Below are positions 1-10,028 of a stretch of DNA of 64,000 nucleotides, in pieces. A model generated the notes under the pieces. That model was not told where the DNA came from, searched no databases, and saw only the letters and a list, made by a program, of their open reading frames with translations. The stretch's first letter is position 1. Every line of letters begins with the position of its first letter. Origin of the DNA: Liriodendron chinense (taxonomy: Eukaryota; Streptophyta; Magnoliopsida; Magnoliales; Magnoliaceae); the NCBI GenBank assembly GCA_003013855.2, contig PVNU02001879.1, positions 806,001-870,000 on the forward strand, given 5' to 3'. Both the position numbers and the translations under genes were made by a program.

Positions 1-183
1 CCAGGCCTTATAATGAGCTTTTTCCTCTTCTTTGCTTTCAGATGAAGGCTTAGGAGGTTCTGGCTCTCTCAGGGCAATGTCCAACTTCATACACCCCAGG
101 ACAATCTCAATGGACTCCTTCCATGTGTTGTAGTTGGAGCCGGTCAGAAGGGGTACTGTATTATAACATGTTTGGAATGTTAA
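1..183 (-). CDS. Copia-type Gag fragment (partial, runs off window)
   Basis: Read on the minus strand this stretch is open and matches the start of Copia Gag proteins: PLLTGSNYNTWKESIEIVLG, then a short acidic linker (EPEPPKPSSESKEEK) and AHYKAW. The L-x-G-x-N-x-x-x-W-K core is the usual N-terminal signature of plant Copia Gag, the structural protein that packages element RNA. No in-frame ATG lies upstream. A TAA comes 24-27 bases before the leucine, and the sequence just before the homology reads TTTTTCAG, so either an intron ends here or the start is lost. The rest of gag-pol lies left of the window. The element also owns the leader and LTR at 190-3230. Family assignment is firm; integrity is unknown. 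Confidence 0.72.
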
Positions 184-418
184 CTGAAAAACAAACTCAC
201 ATTAGACTTTATATTATGAAGTTTCAGGCGAATAAACATTCAATTGATTGAGGGCCTTCAATTGAATTATCCAGGATGATTGTGGGCCTAAATAATCAAT
301 CCTGGCGAGAATCGACCACATCATCATGACTCCACCTGTGGGTGGAAGTCATAACATGCAGATGATTCTCCTGAACTGGAATCTAACGGTGATCGTCTGT
401 GTTTTCGTCACCGTCTTC

Positions 419-830
419 ATGTGTTCATGTCCTTAGTAAAGTGGTGATCGTTTGTGTTTTCGTCACCGTCTGCATTGGATGTGAACGTAACTGTATGCAA
501 TCCTTTTAACTTAATCCCAACATTAGAAGTCTGAATTCGTGCAAATCTTCACTGATAGTGGTCACTGTGGTGGCTAACACTACCTAGATCCAACTCCATG
601 ATTTTCGACTCAGGACTGCAATCATGTGTTCATATCCCTACTAAAATGGTGAACGTTTGTTTTTTCGTCACCGTCTGCATGGGAAACAAACGCAACTGTA
701 TGCAATCATTTACTTAAACCCAATATTAGAAGTCTAGAATTGTGAAAATCTTCACTAATTAAGGTCACTGTGGTGGCTGACACAATCAGATCAAATCCCA
801 CAAAATTTAGACTTAGGATTGCGATTTAAT
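419..830. repeat. Tandem duplication, two units of ~205 bp
   Basis: Two adjacent copies begin at about 420 and 625 with TGTGTTCAT. Both contain TTTTCGTCACCGTCTGCAT, AACTGTATGCAATC, ATTAGAAGTCT and GGTCACTGTGGTGGCT at matching offsets. They have diverged by substitutions and small indels. A third partial start (GATCGTCTGTGTTTTCGTCACC) lies just upstream near 391. No coding potential. Confidence 0.8.
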
Positions 831-1388
831 CCTGCCCTCAATGGATTAATCTAAAGTAGTCTGATTTGACTCAGTTAGTAGTTGACATTGACCATTGAAA
901 GATGGTGAAAATGAAAGGAAACCAACACTTAAGTAAGTTTCATTCACCCATTTCCTTTTAAACCAACGGATCAAGTCAGCCCTAGAGTATGGGTTATAGG
1001 CCCAAAACTAAGTCAGATCAAGACTCTATATGATCTGAACATCACAATGAGCATTCCAGGTCTAGCACTTAATCATTCACAGGATGGATGGTCCAGATGG
1101 AATATTGAATCTAATTTAGGTGGACAATCAGATTCTCATATTAAAGTCCATAAAATGGATGGTTCAAATCTAATACTTAAGGTCCACATGATGAAAAATT
1201 CAAATGCTAACTCATCCATCTAGTAAATGAGCCAGATTATACACTCATTAAAAAAGATAGTCCAGATCTAAGAATAAAGTCCATAAACAAGCCTTTAAAA
1301 CTTTTAATGGTAATCCAAAAGGCCTGAAGTAGTGTTTATCATAATGCTTAATAACCTAAACCAGGGGCTATAAATGTCAGCTTCCATA

Positions 1389-1595
1389 GGCCCAAAATAT
1401 ACTAAAAAACTGGCACATAAATTTGGCCAAAGCATGCTAAAATCAGGCCTAGAGATCTGGCCCAAAATATGCTAAAATCAGGCCCATAATCTGGCCCAAA
1501 ACATGTTAAAGCCAGCCCCATAGATTGGGCCCAAAACATGCTAAAATCAGGCCCATGGATCTGGCCCAAAACATGTTAAAATCAGGCCCACAATT
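1389..1595. repeat. 35-bp tandem repeat, about six units
   Basis: The motif GGCCCAAAACATGCTAAAAT recurs with starts near 1389, 1459, 1493, 1527 and 1563, i.e. steps of 34-35 bp, with one double step holding a degenerate unit. It lies within the leader of the Copia element. Minisatellite-like; function unknown. Confidence 0.8.
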
Positions 1596-1851
1596 AAGCA
1601 TATAAATTGATAGTTTGGACGGGTTCGATTTTAGCCCAAAAAACCCAATTAAAGAATTCCCTGTATCAGTGAGCTCGAGGGTGTGGCTCGCCATAGGAAT
1701 CTATAGTAGGCTGACAATTGGCTAAATTCCAATGCAGCAGGCCTACCAAGTGAGCCCACTGGTTGTACAGGACCGCCCAAGGGCCCACTAAAGTCATATA
1801 GATGGAAGAAAAAAAAAAAAAATCGGGCGCAAGCCCAAAATTTCTCTCTTT

Positions 1852-1855
<4 letters not shown>

Positions 1856-1891
<36 letters not shown>
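1856..1891. repeat. (GA)n microsatellite
   Basis: An uninterrupted run of GA dinucleotides inside the Copia leader, preceded by a short inverted match (CTCTCTTTCGGAGAGAG). Confidence 0.9.
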
Positions 1892-1894
<3 letters not shown>

Positions 1895-2721
1895 GAGAAG
1901 GGGATGAAACCCTAAACTAGATGCTGTCTCCATCATCAGCCCAACTCTAAGCCAGCGCTGCCGCTAGCCCAACTCTGACTGCCATCACTGCCACCATCGG
2001 AACTTGGGGGCCATCACCGATCAGCCTCGCATCTGACGGCCTAACTGAATCGATCGCACAACTGACGGATCTGCACGATCTGCTGCTGATCAAAAGGATC
2101 GAGGCCCCATGGAAACTGTCTCCATTCCCAGCCCTCATAGCTGCTGCTGGATCTTGCTACCGCACGACAGCAACTGTCGCGGAAGAAGATGGTGGCGCTG
2201 GGTCTGCGAGCGGTGAGTGCCCCTTCTTTTTTTTTTTATTATTATTTTTTAATATACTGTGTGGGTATCGGAAACCCTCTGGTTGCCGGTGACAATGGCC
2301 ACTCAGTTTTCGGTAATAGCAGGATGCCAGAACGCACGATGGTGCGGCTATAGTGTATGCTAGTTTCTATCTAGCAGTAATGTCATATGGCAGTAACAGC
2401 CTCTATTGGGGTTTTCTCCCCTGCAATTGGCCAGAATCCGGTTGTCCCGTCGGCTCCTGTGACAAAGGCCCACTACATCTAGGGTTTGATAGCTAAAGAC
2501 CGATGAAAACCCTCCTAATGTGGGTTCCTAATTGGGATAATCTGTTATTAATTTGATATCGAATAGGCACAGGGGCTGCTGAAAGATGGATTCCAGTGCT
2601 AATCCAACAGAAAAACGATGGCCCACGTCTGAGACTACATGTCTATGGATGGACTATTCAGATCTGGTCCATAGGGTTTCATATTCAATAATCTGTAGAT
2701 CCACCATACCGATGCACCGTT

Positions 2722-2734
2722 GGCTCTGATACCA
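2722..2734 (-). promoter_or_regulatory. Copia primer-binding site (tRNA-Met type)
   Basis: On the minus strand this reads TGGTATCAGAGCC, the standard plant PBS complementary to the 3' end of initiator tRNA-Met. It lies two bases inside the LTR end at 2737, as expected for the site priming minus-strand DNA synthesis. Confidence 0.85.
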
Positions 2735-2736
2735 AC

Positions 2737-3230
2737 TGTTAGAAATCTTACAGTGCAGAATTCATAGGACCGTGCAGTGCATCGGATATGTAGATCTAAT
2801 AAACTGAATGAAGACATACCTGTCTGGTGAGCCATCTCCAATATCTGAGGTCTGGATCTTCCTCTCCTGGGATTGCTGCAGAGAAAACCTTAGATGGGGG
2901 TTGTTTTCAGTGTAATCCTGGATTGGGGACCCAGCACCCTTTAAATAGGGTTTGTAGTGGGTGTGACAATGTTTGAAACCCACCAAAACACTGCCACCCT
3001 TGCTCCACTCGAATTTGGCTATAAGGAATCCATGTTCAACTACAATACTGCCTCAGGCAGTGTAGACGCGCAAGCCCTCTTAATTCTGTGGATCACGACT
3101 GTAGTGGGGTCCACTGATCAGTCCACACATGAATCTGCATCCGTATTCAAATCTGGACCATTGATCAGTCGGCCCACTATATAGAAAACTTACAACTGAT
3201 CCTCGATCTTCTTGGGATCTACTTCTTAGT
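2737..3230 (-). repeat. 5' LTR of the minus-strand Copia element
   Basis: The inner edge is clear: plus-strand TGTTAGAAATCTTACAG starts right after the PBS, so on the element strand the LTR ends ...CTAACA. A TATA-like CTATTTAAAG sits at about 2939-2948 on the minus strand and would start transcription toward the PBS. The outer edge cannot be fixed, because the partner LTR lies outside the window; it could be anywhere from about 3230 to 3540. Confidence 0.6.
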
Positions 3231-3401
3231 GCACATAATACTGAATTTTTATGGGAATCAATTTGTGATTCCCCAATTCAATAAATCAATATATAAATGA
3301 GTACAAGATCATTTTCCAAGATCTCCCTAATAAGGCACAAACACCGTTACGTAATAGCCTTATGCAAAAATTACCCAAAACGATGGCTACATGGTCATTA
3401 C

Positions 3402-3441
<40 letters not shown>

Positions 3442-3548
3442 GTTGCCATAATGGCCATTACTGCCGTATCACAATGGTAATGACGGTGGCCCTTATATAG
3501 CTACCATTACCCTATTGAATACGTTGCTCCCTAAAAACAATGTCTGTT
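3231..3548. other. Unassigned spacer with long poly-T tract
   Basis: No gene seen. It contains about 30 consecutive T at roughly 3404-3434 and another poly-T near 3547-3565. It may be partly LTR U3 of the Copia element. Confidence 0.4.
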
Positions 3549-3990
3549 TTTTTTTTTTTTTTTTTGAAAAGGTGGGCAGGCCACCAAAATATTATAGATC
3601 AAAGGCTAATTACATGCTCGTTGGGCCCACAAAAATACCGGGCCACCGCCTATCATATACTCTAACCCAAACTAATCACCCCTAGCCCCACCAGGCCTTT
3701 TTTTGACAAAACCTCCGCAGCAACTACAAACTACTAAAAACTGAGACAGAAACAAAGGCACTGCAAAGGAGGAGGTGACTTGTCTCATAGACTGAGAGGA
3801 AACTAGCCAAGGAGGAAAAGAGGCTCTTTAGATGAGATCCATGATCGATGAGAATCAACTGCCAGCTGCAATTCCTTGAGCCTCTTCCTCAGGTAGCCAA
3901 TGAGCCCCTATCTTCTTACATTAATCGTGAGAAAGCTAACAGCTGATGCCTCGAAATGCAAGCTCTAGGATCCCCGACCAAATCAAAACA
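3549..3990 (-). mobile_element. Possible LINE 3' end (minus strand)
   Basis: A run of T (the complement of a poly-A tail) is followed by GAAAAGGTGGGCAGG and non-coding sequence. The layout resembles the better supported LINE tails at 5826 and 33431, but I find no conserved reverse-transcriptase or RNase H peptide and no clear target-site duplication. Low confidence. Confidence 0.3.
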
Positions 3991-4691
3991 ATGTCATATT
4001 AAACCCAAAAATAGTAAGAAAAAACACACACGAGTCCTAATAAACTATTCCCTATCCAACTGGGATGACAATTATTTAAAGGATACTGTCATTCTAATTT
4101 CATTCAAAGGATCATATTTGAATACTTAGTTTGACACTCAAAGCACCTGCCCTTACCCTTTTGTTGCGGTTTGTTCTTGGTATGATTATGGTGTTAGGAT
4201 TTTTTGTCTAGATTGGTTGGAAGGGGTTTGCATTGGATTTCAAGTAATCAATTTCATGAGGTTTTAGTTGGACTATGATTATACAATGACTGAAGAAATG
4301 TTGTATATTTGTAAGGTTTTTATTGGATGGAAGAGGATCGTTTTGGAAAATGATTATTTGAACTGAAGTAAATATTATTGAAGATGACCACTTTGAGGAG
4401 GCCCAGGTGGGTCTAGGGAATATAAGAGAAGTTGGGAGGATCTCTGCTTCAATTATGTCCAATTGCCTTTCAAAAATCATTTGGTGCTGCTCAATTGTTC
4501 TTTAGGACTTCTTATGGCTCTGAATTTTTTCCTCTCTCAGGTTTTTCTGCTTCCCAGTTTGGTTTTCTCTTTAAATCAGAAGAATGGCCCGATGTGCAGC
4601 GTTTAGGAAGTGCAACATCAAATCCTTTTTTGTGTTCAGGCTGGTGGTTGTAGGCTCTCAGGCAGTTTGTGCAGCGATGTGCGGGCAATGT
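3991..4691. other. Unassigned intergenic sequence
   Basis: No recognisable gene or repeat. ORFs on both strands here are short and lack family motifs. The right part (from about 4430) runs without a visible break into the duplicated segment that starts near 4692. Confidence 0.4.
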
Positions 4692-5061
4692 TGGTCTACT
4701 GGTAAGAGGCAGAGCTGAAGGGGGATTTGGTCTGTTTGGGAGGCTTTTGGTAAAAAGCGGTTCATAGTCCTCCCAATGCTTTCTAGGCTCTCTCAGTTTC
4801 TTTGTTGACGTTTTGAATGGGGGCTGCAGCTGTGGCAATGCTGTTTGGTTTGGGGTCAATTTTCAGGGAGTTTTAGTATCGAAGGGTGTATGGCGTGGAA
4901 TGTCTCTTCAGTGGAGATTAAAGCAGTTGGAGGTTGCTGCTGCTGCTTTTCTTTGGTTTGCTTGTGTTGAAGCTGGTCGATCGGGTTTTGGATTTGAGGC
5001 CTCCTTTTAAATAGCAGGGGCTGGATGATGAAGTTCCAGTTGCAGAAAAAAGAAAAAAGAT

Positions 5062-5098
<37 letters not shown>

Positions 5099-5563
5099 CT
5101 TGGTGCCCATCTTAGTAGCTGTGTTTCTCACGATAGGGGGCCTGAGGCATTTACGAGCTAACGGGCTGCGCAATGTAAAGCCCCTATTTGTGAATAAAAC
5201 TTTCATTCTTACAAATACTTTCTCTTACTTCTTCTTTCCACCATTCTAACCTACTCTTCTATTTTTAACAATCCTATAATACCAGAAATGGAAATAAAAC
5301 CAATCAATTTTTAGTAATATCAACTAAGAATCTCTAATTAACCAGAAATGGGAACTTGTGAGGTTTCGGATACATCCTTAACAATGCAATTGCACTTGTT
5401 ATTGTTTATGGAAGCTCAACCAGACCATGTTCAATCAATACATAAACAAGTAGTTCCAAAGATTATCTGTTGAAATTTTTGTAAGAATTTATTAAAATAG
5501 AGGACTCTAATATTGCACATAACTTGTAGATAAACATATGGCATTGGTATTTTGGTCTTGTAG

Positions 5564-5806
5564 ATGGTAGACAGTCGCAAGCCTGAGGGGAGTAAAGAAT
5601 GGGCCCAGAGAGTTTTTGGAAAGCAGGGGCTGGAAAATGAAGGGAGGAATAACATGGAAGACAGGCCACAGGACCCAGGAAGGAGTTACAACCAGGGTGT
5701 TCAACAAAATGCAGAGGGAGATAATGCCTCTCCATGTTCAGCTAAGGCTACGAACAGGGTAGAGAAGAATAAAGGAGCCTCGGGAACGAAGCAGGCAAGC
5801 CCTACA
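5564..5806 (+). pseudogene. 81-codon exon of unknown protein (exon X, copy A)
   Basis: Bounded by a plausible acceptor (TTTGGTCTTGTAG before 5564) and donor (CCTACA then GTGAGT at 5807). It is exactly 243 bases, open throughout and symmetric in phase. It encodes a hydrophilic, low-complexity peptide starting MVDSRKPEGSKEWAQRVFGK, then rich in N, Q, D, G and K. I recognise no domain. Copy B at 33177-33419 has the same length and frame, with several amino-acid changes. By position it may be a terminal or internal exon of an NF-YC-like gene, since the sequence upstream of it resembles the sequence downstream of the NF-YC exon at 33997-34476. No NF-YC exon lies before it here, so this copy is probably a remnant. 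Confidence 0.45.
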
Positions 5807-5825
5807 GTGAGTTACTTCATTTTTT

Positions 5826-6013
5826 CTTTTCCTTTTTCTTTTTAAAGGAGAATATTATTAAGATGGGGGAAGAACTATACAGCCAAGGGCATTCGGGCAG
5901 CCACGAGCACAAAAAAGATGCCTGAGGGGCCACCTATCATAAGCCCCCAAAAGAAAACAAATCAGCCTGGCCTGATACTACCCAGCCCAATCCAATCAAG
6001 AACAATGGATCCT
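5826..6013 (-). mobile_element. LINE tail, 5'-truncated, cut by the CRM-like element
   Basis: A T-rich run (TTTTTCTTTTCCTTTTTC) marks the reversed poly-A end, followed by the same sequence as the LINE at 33431-33805. It stops at GGATCCT, where the LTR at 6014 begins. It occupies the same site as in copy B, directly after CCTACAGTGAGTTACTT, so both copies inherited one insertion. Confidence 0.75.
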
Positions 6014-6698
6014 TGACGCAGGGAGGACGTGGTAGGTCGATCACCGTCTCCCTAACCGATAATTTATCGAATCCACGAGAAGAAATTAAAAAAAAAAGAA
6101 GAAATTTAATTCCAAATAATTACTTTATTGAAGATTGAATGAATAAAAACGAAATTACAATGCACATAAATAGGAAACTAAACCCTATGCAAAGTATCAG
6201 ACTCCAATTCCAACTTAAACTCCTAGAAAACGTAACTTACTATAAATAGTAAACTTAATATTTATAGAAGTCGTTCAATCATACTAGAACTCTTGGTTTT
6301 CGGCCAAAAATAGAAAGTTATCAAACGGCCTCAACCACGTTGTTCTACGAAATATTCTAAGCCCTTTTTATGTTGGGCACTAACTCTAAAACCCTACAGA
6401 TGCAAAGTTATGATCGAATTAAAACTTACTATAAATAGTAAAACTGAAATAAACTAGCCTAATGACCGTCGATACGGTCGAATCTCGCGATTCCGTCTTG
6501 GGCAACCCGGCATAGCTGGTTGGTTGGCTAAAGTAGCTCGAGCTACCCCAAATTGATATATTATACGTCCCGTAACTCATTCTGGATTGTGAGATACGAC
6601 CGATTTACAGTCCTGACGGTCCGGATCACTTTTGACCCCGTCCGGTCTTCTTTTGCTCCATCTGGGCCATGAAATAATCAGCGACTCGTTCTACATCA
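6014..6698 (-). repeat. 3' LTR of the CRM-like element
   Basis: 685 bp, from TGACGCAGGGAGG to TCTACATCA on the plus strand. Closely similar to 11211-11894, to the solo LTRs at 31628-32320 and 55128-55812 (opposite orientation), and to the older fragment at 56126. The U3 end on the element strand encodes the pol C terminus. Confidence 0.92.
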
Positions 6699-7604
6699 GT
6701 CTCCTCCACTTCGAAAGAACTCGACCCCGAGTTCTCGTCCTGCTTTGGTTCATAATATTCGTACAGATCTGCCACATTGAAAGTCCTTGAAATCTCCATG
6801 TCATCCGGAAGATCAACGACGTAGGCATTGTCATTGATCTTGCGAATGATCGGTACCGGTCCAATCTTCTTCTGTTTCAACTTGTTGTAGGTCCCGGTAG
6901 GAAATCGCTCTTTACGTAAGTGGACCATCACCTAATCACCTATTTCGAACACTTTGGCGCGTCGATGCTTGTCGGCCGCTTCTTTGTACTTCTCGTTCGA
7001 AGCCTGTAATTTGTTGCGCACGTCTGCATGTATGTCCATGATTCGGTCTGCCATATATTCAACTGTAACGCTCATGCCCGGAAGCTTGGGCAGGGAAACC
7101 AAATCGAGTGTGTGACGAGGCACGCACCCATAAACAATTTGGAACGGAGACTTTCCTGTCGATCGGTTATACCATGTTGTTGAACGCAAACTCTGCTTTA
7201 GCTAGGGGCATGTCCCACTGCTTCGGTTTGTCACCTGAAAGGCAACGGATAAGATTCCCCAATGTGCAGTTGACGACCTCAGTCTGCCCATCTGTTTATG
7301 GATGATAAGCACTGCTGAAGTGAAGTCGTGTACCGAACCGATTCCACAAGGCTCGCCAAAAGTAGCTAACGAACTTTGTGTCCTGGTTTGAAGTGATCGT
7401 CTTAGGAATCCCATGTAGTCGCACAACCTCTCTGAAGAAAAGGTTCGCAACATGTATCGCATCAAAGGTCTTCTTGCACGGAATGAAGTGTGCCATCTTG
7501 GAGAATCGGTCTACCACCACAAACACTGAGTCCATACCGCGTTGTGTTCGTGGGAGCCCTAATATAAAATCCATAGATAAATCCTCCCAAGGGGCATCTG
7601 GCAC
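6626..7604 (-). pseudogene. Integrase and C-terminal domain, broken
   Basis: The catalytic core is read at 7296-7604 (WEDLSMDFILGLPRTQRG, VVDRFSKMAHFIPC, AYHP). It continues in another frame past 7296, then at 6932-7189 (YNRSTGKSPFQIVYG...) and 6626-6931 (VMVHLRKERFP, INDNAYVVDLPDD). The first acidic residue (VDRFSKM) is kept. The usual S-D-R-D segment reads SNQD, so the second catalytic Asp is Asn. A TAG follows GD at about 6929-6931, where the family normally has Gln. The last ~24 codons lie inside the LTR and read VADYFMAQMEQKK. Integrase would insert element DNA; this copy cannot. Confidence 0.8.
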
Positions 7605-8059
7605 AGGGTAATGGAGTGTAAAGACCTATATTTTGAGATTGTCCCTTAGCAGTTTGACAAATATGACATCGTTGTACCGCCCTGCCAACATTACGAGCAA
7701 GTTGCGGCCTAGTAATACCGCTCTTCCACCATCGCTCGAGTCTTATCTCGTCCTAGATGACCGCCGAGGCCACCGCCATGCAACTCGATAGTAATTTTGT
7801 CCCGTAACGAACTCTGCGGAATGCAAAGTCGATTTCCTTTGAAGAGGAAACCATCTTGAATTAGAAGGTCACTCGGGTGACCCTCTTGGCACTTTTTTCA
7901 TGCATCTGCAAAATCCTCGTCGTCGGCATAAAGTTCCTTGAGACAGTCGAATCCGATCACCTCACTGCTCACTGTAATAAGAAGGGATGCACGTCGGCTT
8001 AGTGCATCTGCCACCTTGTTCTGCTGCCCTGATTTGTGTTTCAGAACGAACGTGAATTC
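7605..8059 (-). pseudogene. Remnant of RNase H-integrase linker and zinc-binding region
   Basis: No long open frame remains, but position and base similarity place this between RNase H and the integrase core. The HHCC zinc-binding segment expected here is interrupted by stops and frame changes. Confidence 0.5.
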
Positions 8060-8491
8060 CTATAAAAATGAAATCCATCTAGCATGCATACAATTCACAT
8101 TAGTCTGAGTATTGATAAATTTTAAGGCTTGATGATCAGTGTACAGTATAAATTCCCTTTGAATAAGATCATGGCGCCAATGGTGCAGTGCCTGAACCAC
8201 TGTATATAATTCAAGTTCATAGGTCGACCACTTCTGTCGTGCGTCACTGAGTTTCTTACTGTAAAAGGCAACTGGCCTACCCTCCTGAGAAAGGACTCCC
8301 CCAATGCCGAAAATAGATGCGTCACATTCTACCTCAAATAACTTATCAAAATTAGGGAGTACCAGGATCGGGGTAGTGGATAAACGATGTTTAATTTCTG
8401 CAAAACTCTTCTCAGCCCCTTCGGTCCATTGAAACGGACCCTTCTTCATACAGTCGGTAATCGGCGCGACGATACTGCTGAAGTTCCGCAC
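8060..8491 (-). pseudogene. RNase H domain of the CRM-like element
   Basis: Matches the Ty3/gypsy RNase H region: FQWTEGAEKSFAEIK, then FEVECDASIFGIGGVLSQEG (the first catalytic Asp in ECDAS), VAFYSKKLSDAR, TYELELYTVVQALHHWRHDL and LYTDHQAL. The frame closes at its C-terminal end (HARWISFL then stop), so the protein cannot continue into integrase. It degrades the RNA strand of the RNA:DNA hybrid during reverse transcription. Confidence 0.8.
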
Positions 8492-8511
8492 AAACCGACG
8501 ATAGAAGGTTG

Positions 8512-9574
8512 CTAACCCATGAAACTTCGTACATCATGAATGTTTGTCGGAGTCGGCCAATCCCGAATAGCTCGAACTTTCTCTTCATCCAATCGAATAC
8601 CCGTGGACGACACAATAAACCCTAGAAACAATAATCGATCAGTTAAGAAGCTACACTTTTTCAGATTTAAGTATAGCTTATTGTCGGCCAACACTTGTAG
8701 CACTTTTCTGATGTGGGTCATGTGCTCCGTTTCATCCTGGCTGTATATTAGGATGTCGTCAAAGTGAACTGACAACAAAATAGCCAATGAACGGCTTCAA
8801 CACTTGGTTCATTAAACGCATGAAGGTGCTTGGTGCGTTGGTCAGACCGAAGGGCATAACCAGCCACTCATATAGCCATTCCTTGGTCTTGAAGGCCGTT
8901 TTCCACTCGTCACTTGGCCTAATACGGATTTGATGGTATCCACTCCGTAAGTTCAATTTCGAGAACACCTTGGAGCCCTCGAGCATGTCCAGCATGTCAT
9001 CCAACCGCGGTATTGGAAATCGATATTTAACTGTTATTTTATTAATCGCGCGGCTATCGATGCACATGCGCCATGTTCCGTCCTTCTTTGGGGTAAGGAG
9101 TGCCGGAACGGCACACGGGCTCATGCTCTCTTTAATAAGACCCTTACGGATCAGTTCCTCCACTTGTCCCTGTAGAATTTCGCACTCTTTCGGACTCATC
9201 CGATAGTGCGGTCGGTTGGGTAGACTGGACCCTAGGATAAGGTCGATGTGATGTTGTATGTCTCGCATGGGAGGCAACTCATCAGGTAACTCTCCAGGCC
9301 AAGTACTTCGAAATTCTTCTAGCAGCGGTTTAAGGCGTTGAGGAATATTAGAGGATCCTGGCTCCTCGCCTTTTACCATAATGGCATAAATTTCGCCCGT
9401 TTCCTTTGATTCCTTAACAAACTCGCGAATGGTAAGGAGAGAGTTCCCCTCCACTTTAGAAGCTTCAGGGTGTTTCTCTGGTGTCATAGGGGCCAAAATA
9501 ATTTTCAACCATCCTTGGTGAACATGTATATGTTTTCCCGTCCACCGTGGGTCACATCTCGATCCGATTGCCAT
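8512..9574 (-). pseudogene. Reverse transcriptase of the CRM-like element, frameshifted
   Basis: The N-terminal two thirds lie at 8759-9574: ELPPMRDIQHHIDL, CAVPALLTPKKDGTWRMCID, RFPIPRLDDMLD, MPFGLTNAPSTFMRLMN. The catalytic FDDIL box lies in another frame at 8512-8787 (HFDDILIYSQ), so a frameshift falls near 8770-8800, just before the active site. The motif A aspartate (normally in D-L-R-S-G-Y) is asparagine here (LNLRSGYHQ). Two independent lesions make it inactive. Confidence 0.87.
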
Positions 9575-9915
9575 GGCCGCCCAAGTAACATGTGGCAGGC
9601 TTCTATGTTAACCACATCACAGAGGACCTCGTCCTTATAGCTTTTACCAATGGAAAACGAAATAATGCATTGATGAGTTACCTTGGTTTCGTTTACCTTC
9701 TTGATCCAACTAATAGAGTAAGGGGTAGGGTGCTTCGTCATAGGCAGATGTAACTTATCCACCATAATTCTCGAGACAATATTTTCGCTACTCCTACTGT
9801 CTATGATCACGTTACAGATTTTGCCCTGCACGGTGCACTTTGTGCGAAAAATATTATGTCGTTGTGGGTGCACTTCCTTCCTGGGAGCGTAAAGTAGTCG
9901 TCTTACTACTAGCAA
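9505..9915 (-). pseudogene. Aspartic protease region of the CRM-like element
   Basis: Contains NVIIDSRSSENIVS, where the family has D-G/S-G-S-S/C-E-N; a Gly of the D-S/T-G triad is Arg, which should abolish activity. It continues through MLLGRPWQSDRDVTHGGREN, the usual C-terminal signature. Overlaps the start of the RT frame in another phase, which indicates a frameshift between the two. Confidence 0.78.
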
Positions 9916-10028
9916 TTCCCCATGATCTCTAGTCAGCCAATCGACATCTTCTGTGTCCCCCTCTTCAGCCTATTCCAATTTAGGGTTGTTTTCTGTTAAT
10001 TCACCTTCCGCGCCGCCTTCATTCGTAG

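Larger units (their letters stand above)
184..2718 (-). other. Long untranslated leader of the Copia element
   Basis: About 2.5 kb separates the primer-binding site (2722-2734) from the recognisable Gag at 1-183. I see no convincing coding region on either strand. It holds two tandem repeats (419-830 and 1389-1595), a GA microsatellite near 1856-1891 and a poly-T/AT stretch at 2225-2255. A leader this long is unusual for Copia. It may include unrelated insertions or an intron ending at the TTTTTCAG before the Gag homology. Confidence 0.4.
4692..6013 (+). repeat. Duplicated segment, copy A (partner 32323-33629)
   Basis: About 1.32 kb is colinear with 32323-33629 at high identity. It includes a non-coding part with an A-rich tract (5046-5095), an intron-like stretch, an 81-codon exon (5564-5806) and a LINE tail (from 5826). 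The left edge is where GGTCTACTGGTAAGAGGCAG begins to match copy B. The right edge is the LTR of the CRM-like element at 6014, which interrupts the LINE. Sequence at 5248-5345 also resembles 34685-34760, the region 3' of the NF-YC exon in copy B, which links this segment to the NF-YC-like family. Confidence 0.85.

Noticed and set aside
2163..2214. Possible plus-strand exon ending GCGAGCG then GTGAGTGCC
   Set aside because: The donor is good, but the region lies in a minus-strand Copia leader, has no acceptor or partner exon and no recognisable peptide.
4512..4859. 115-residue minus-strand ORF, partly repeated at 32299-32490
   Set aside because: It repeats because the DNA segment is duplicated; it has no recognisable domain, and the strand opposes the splice-bounded exon X.
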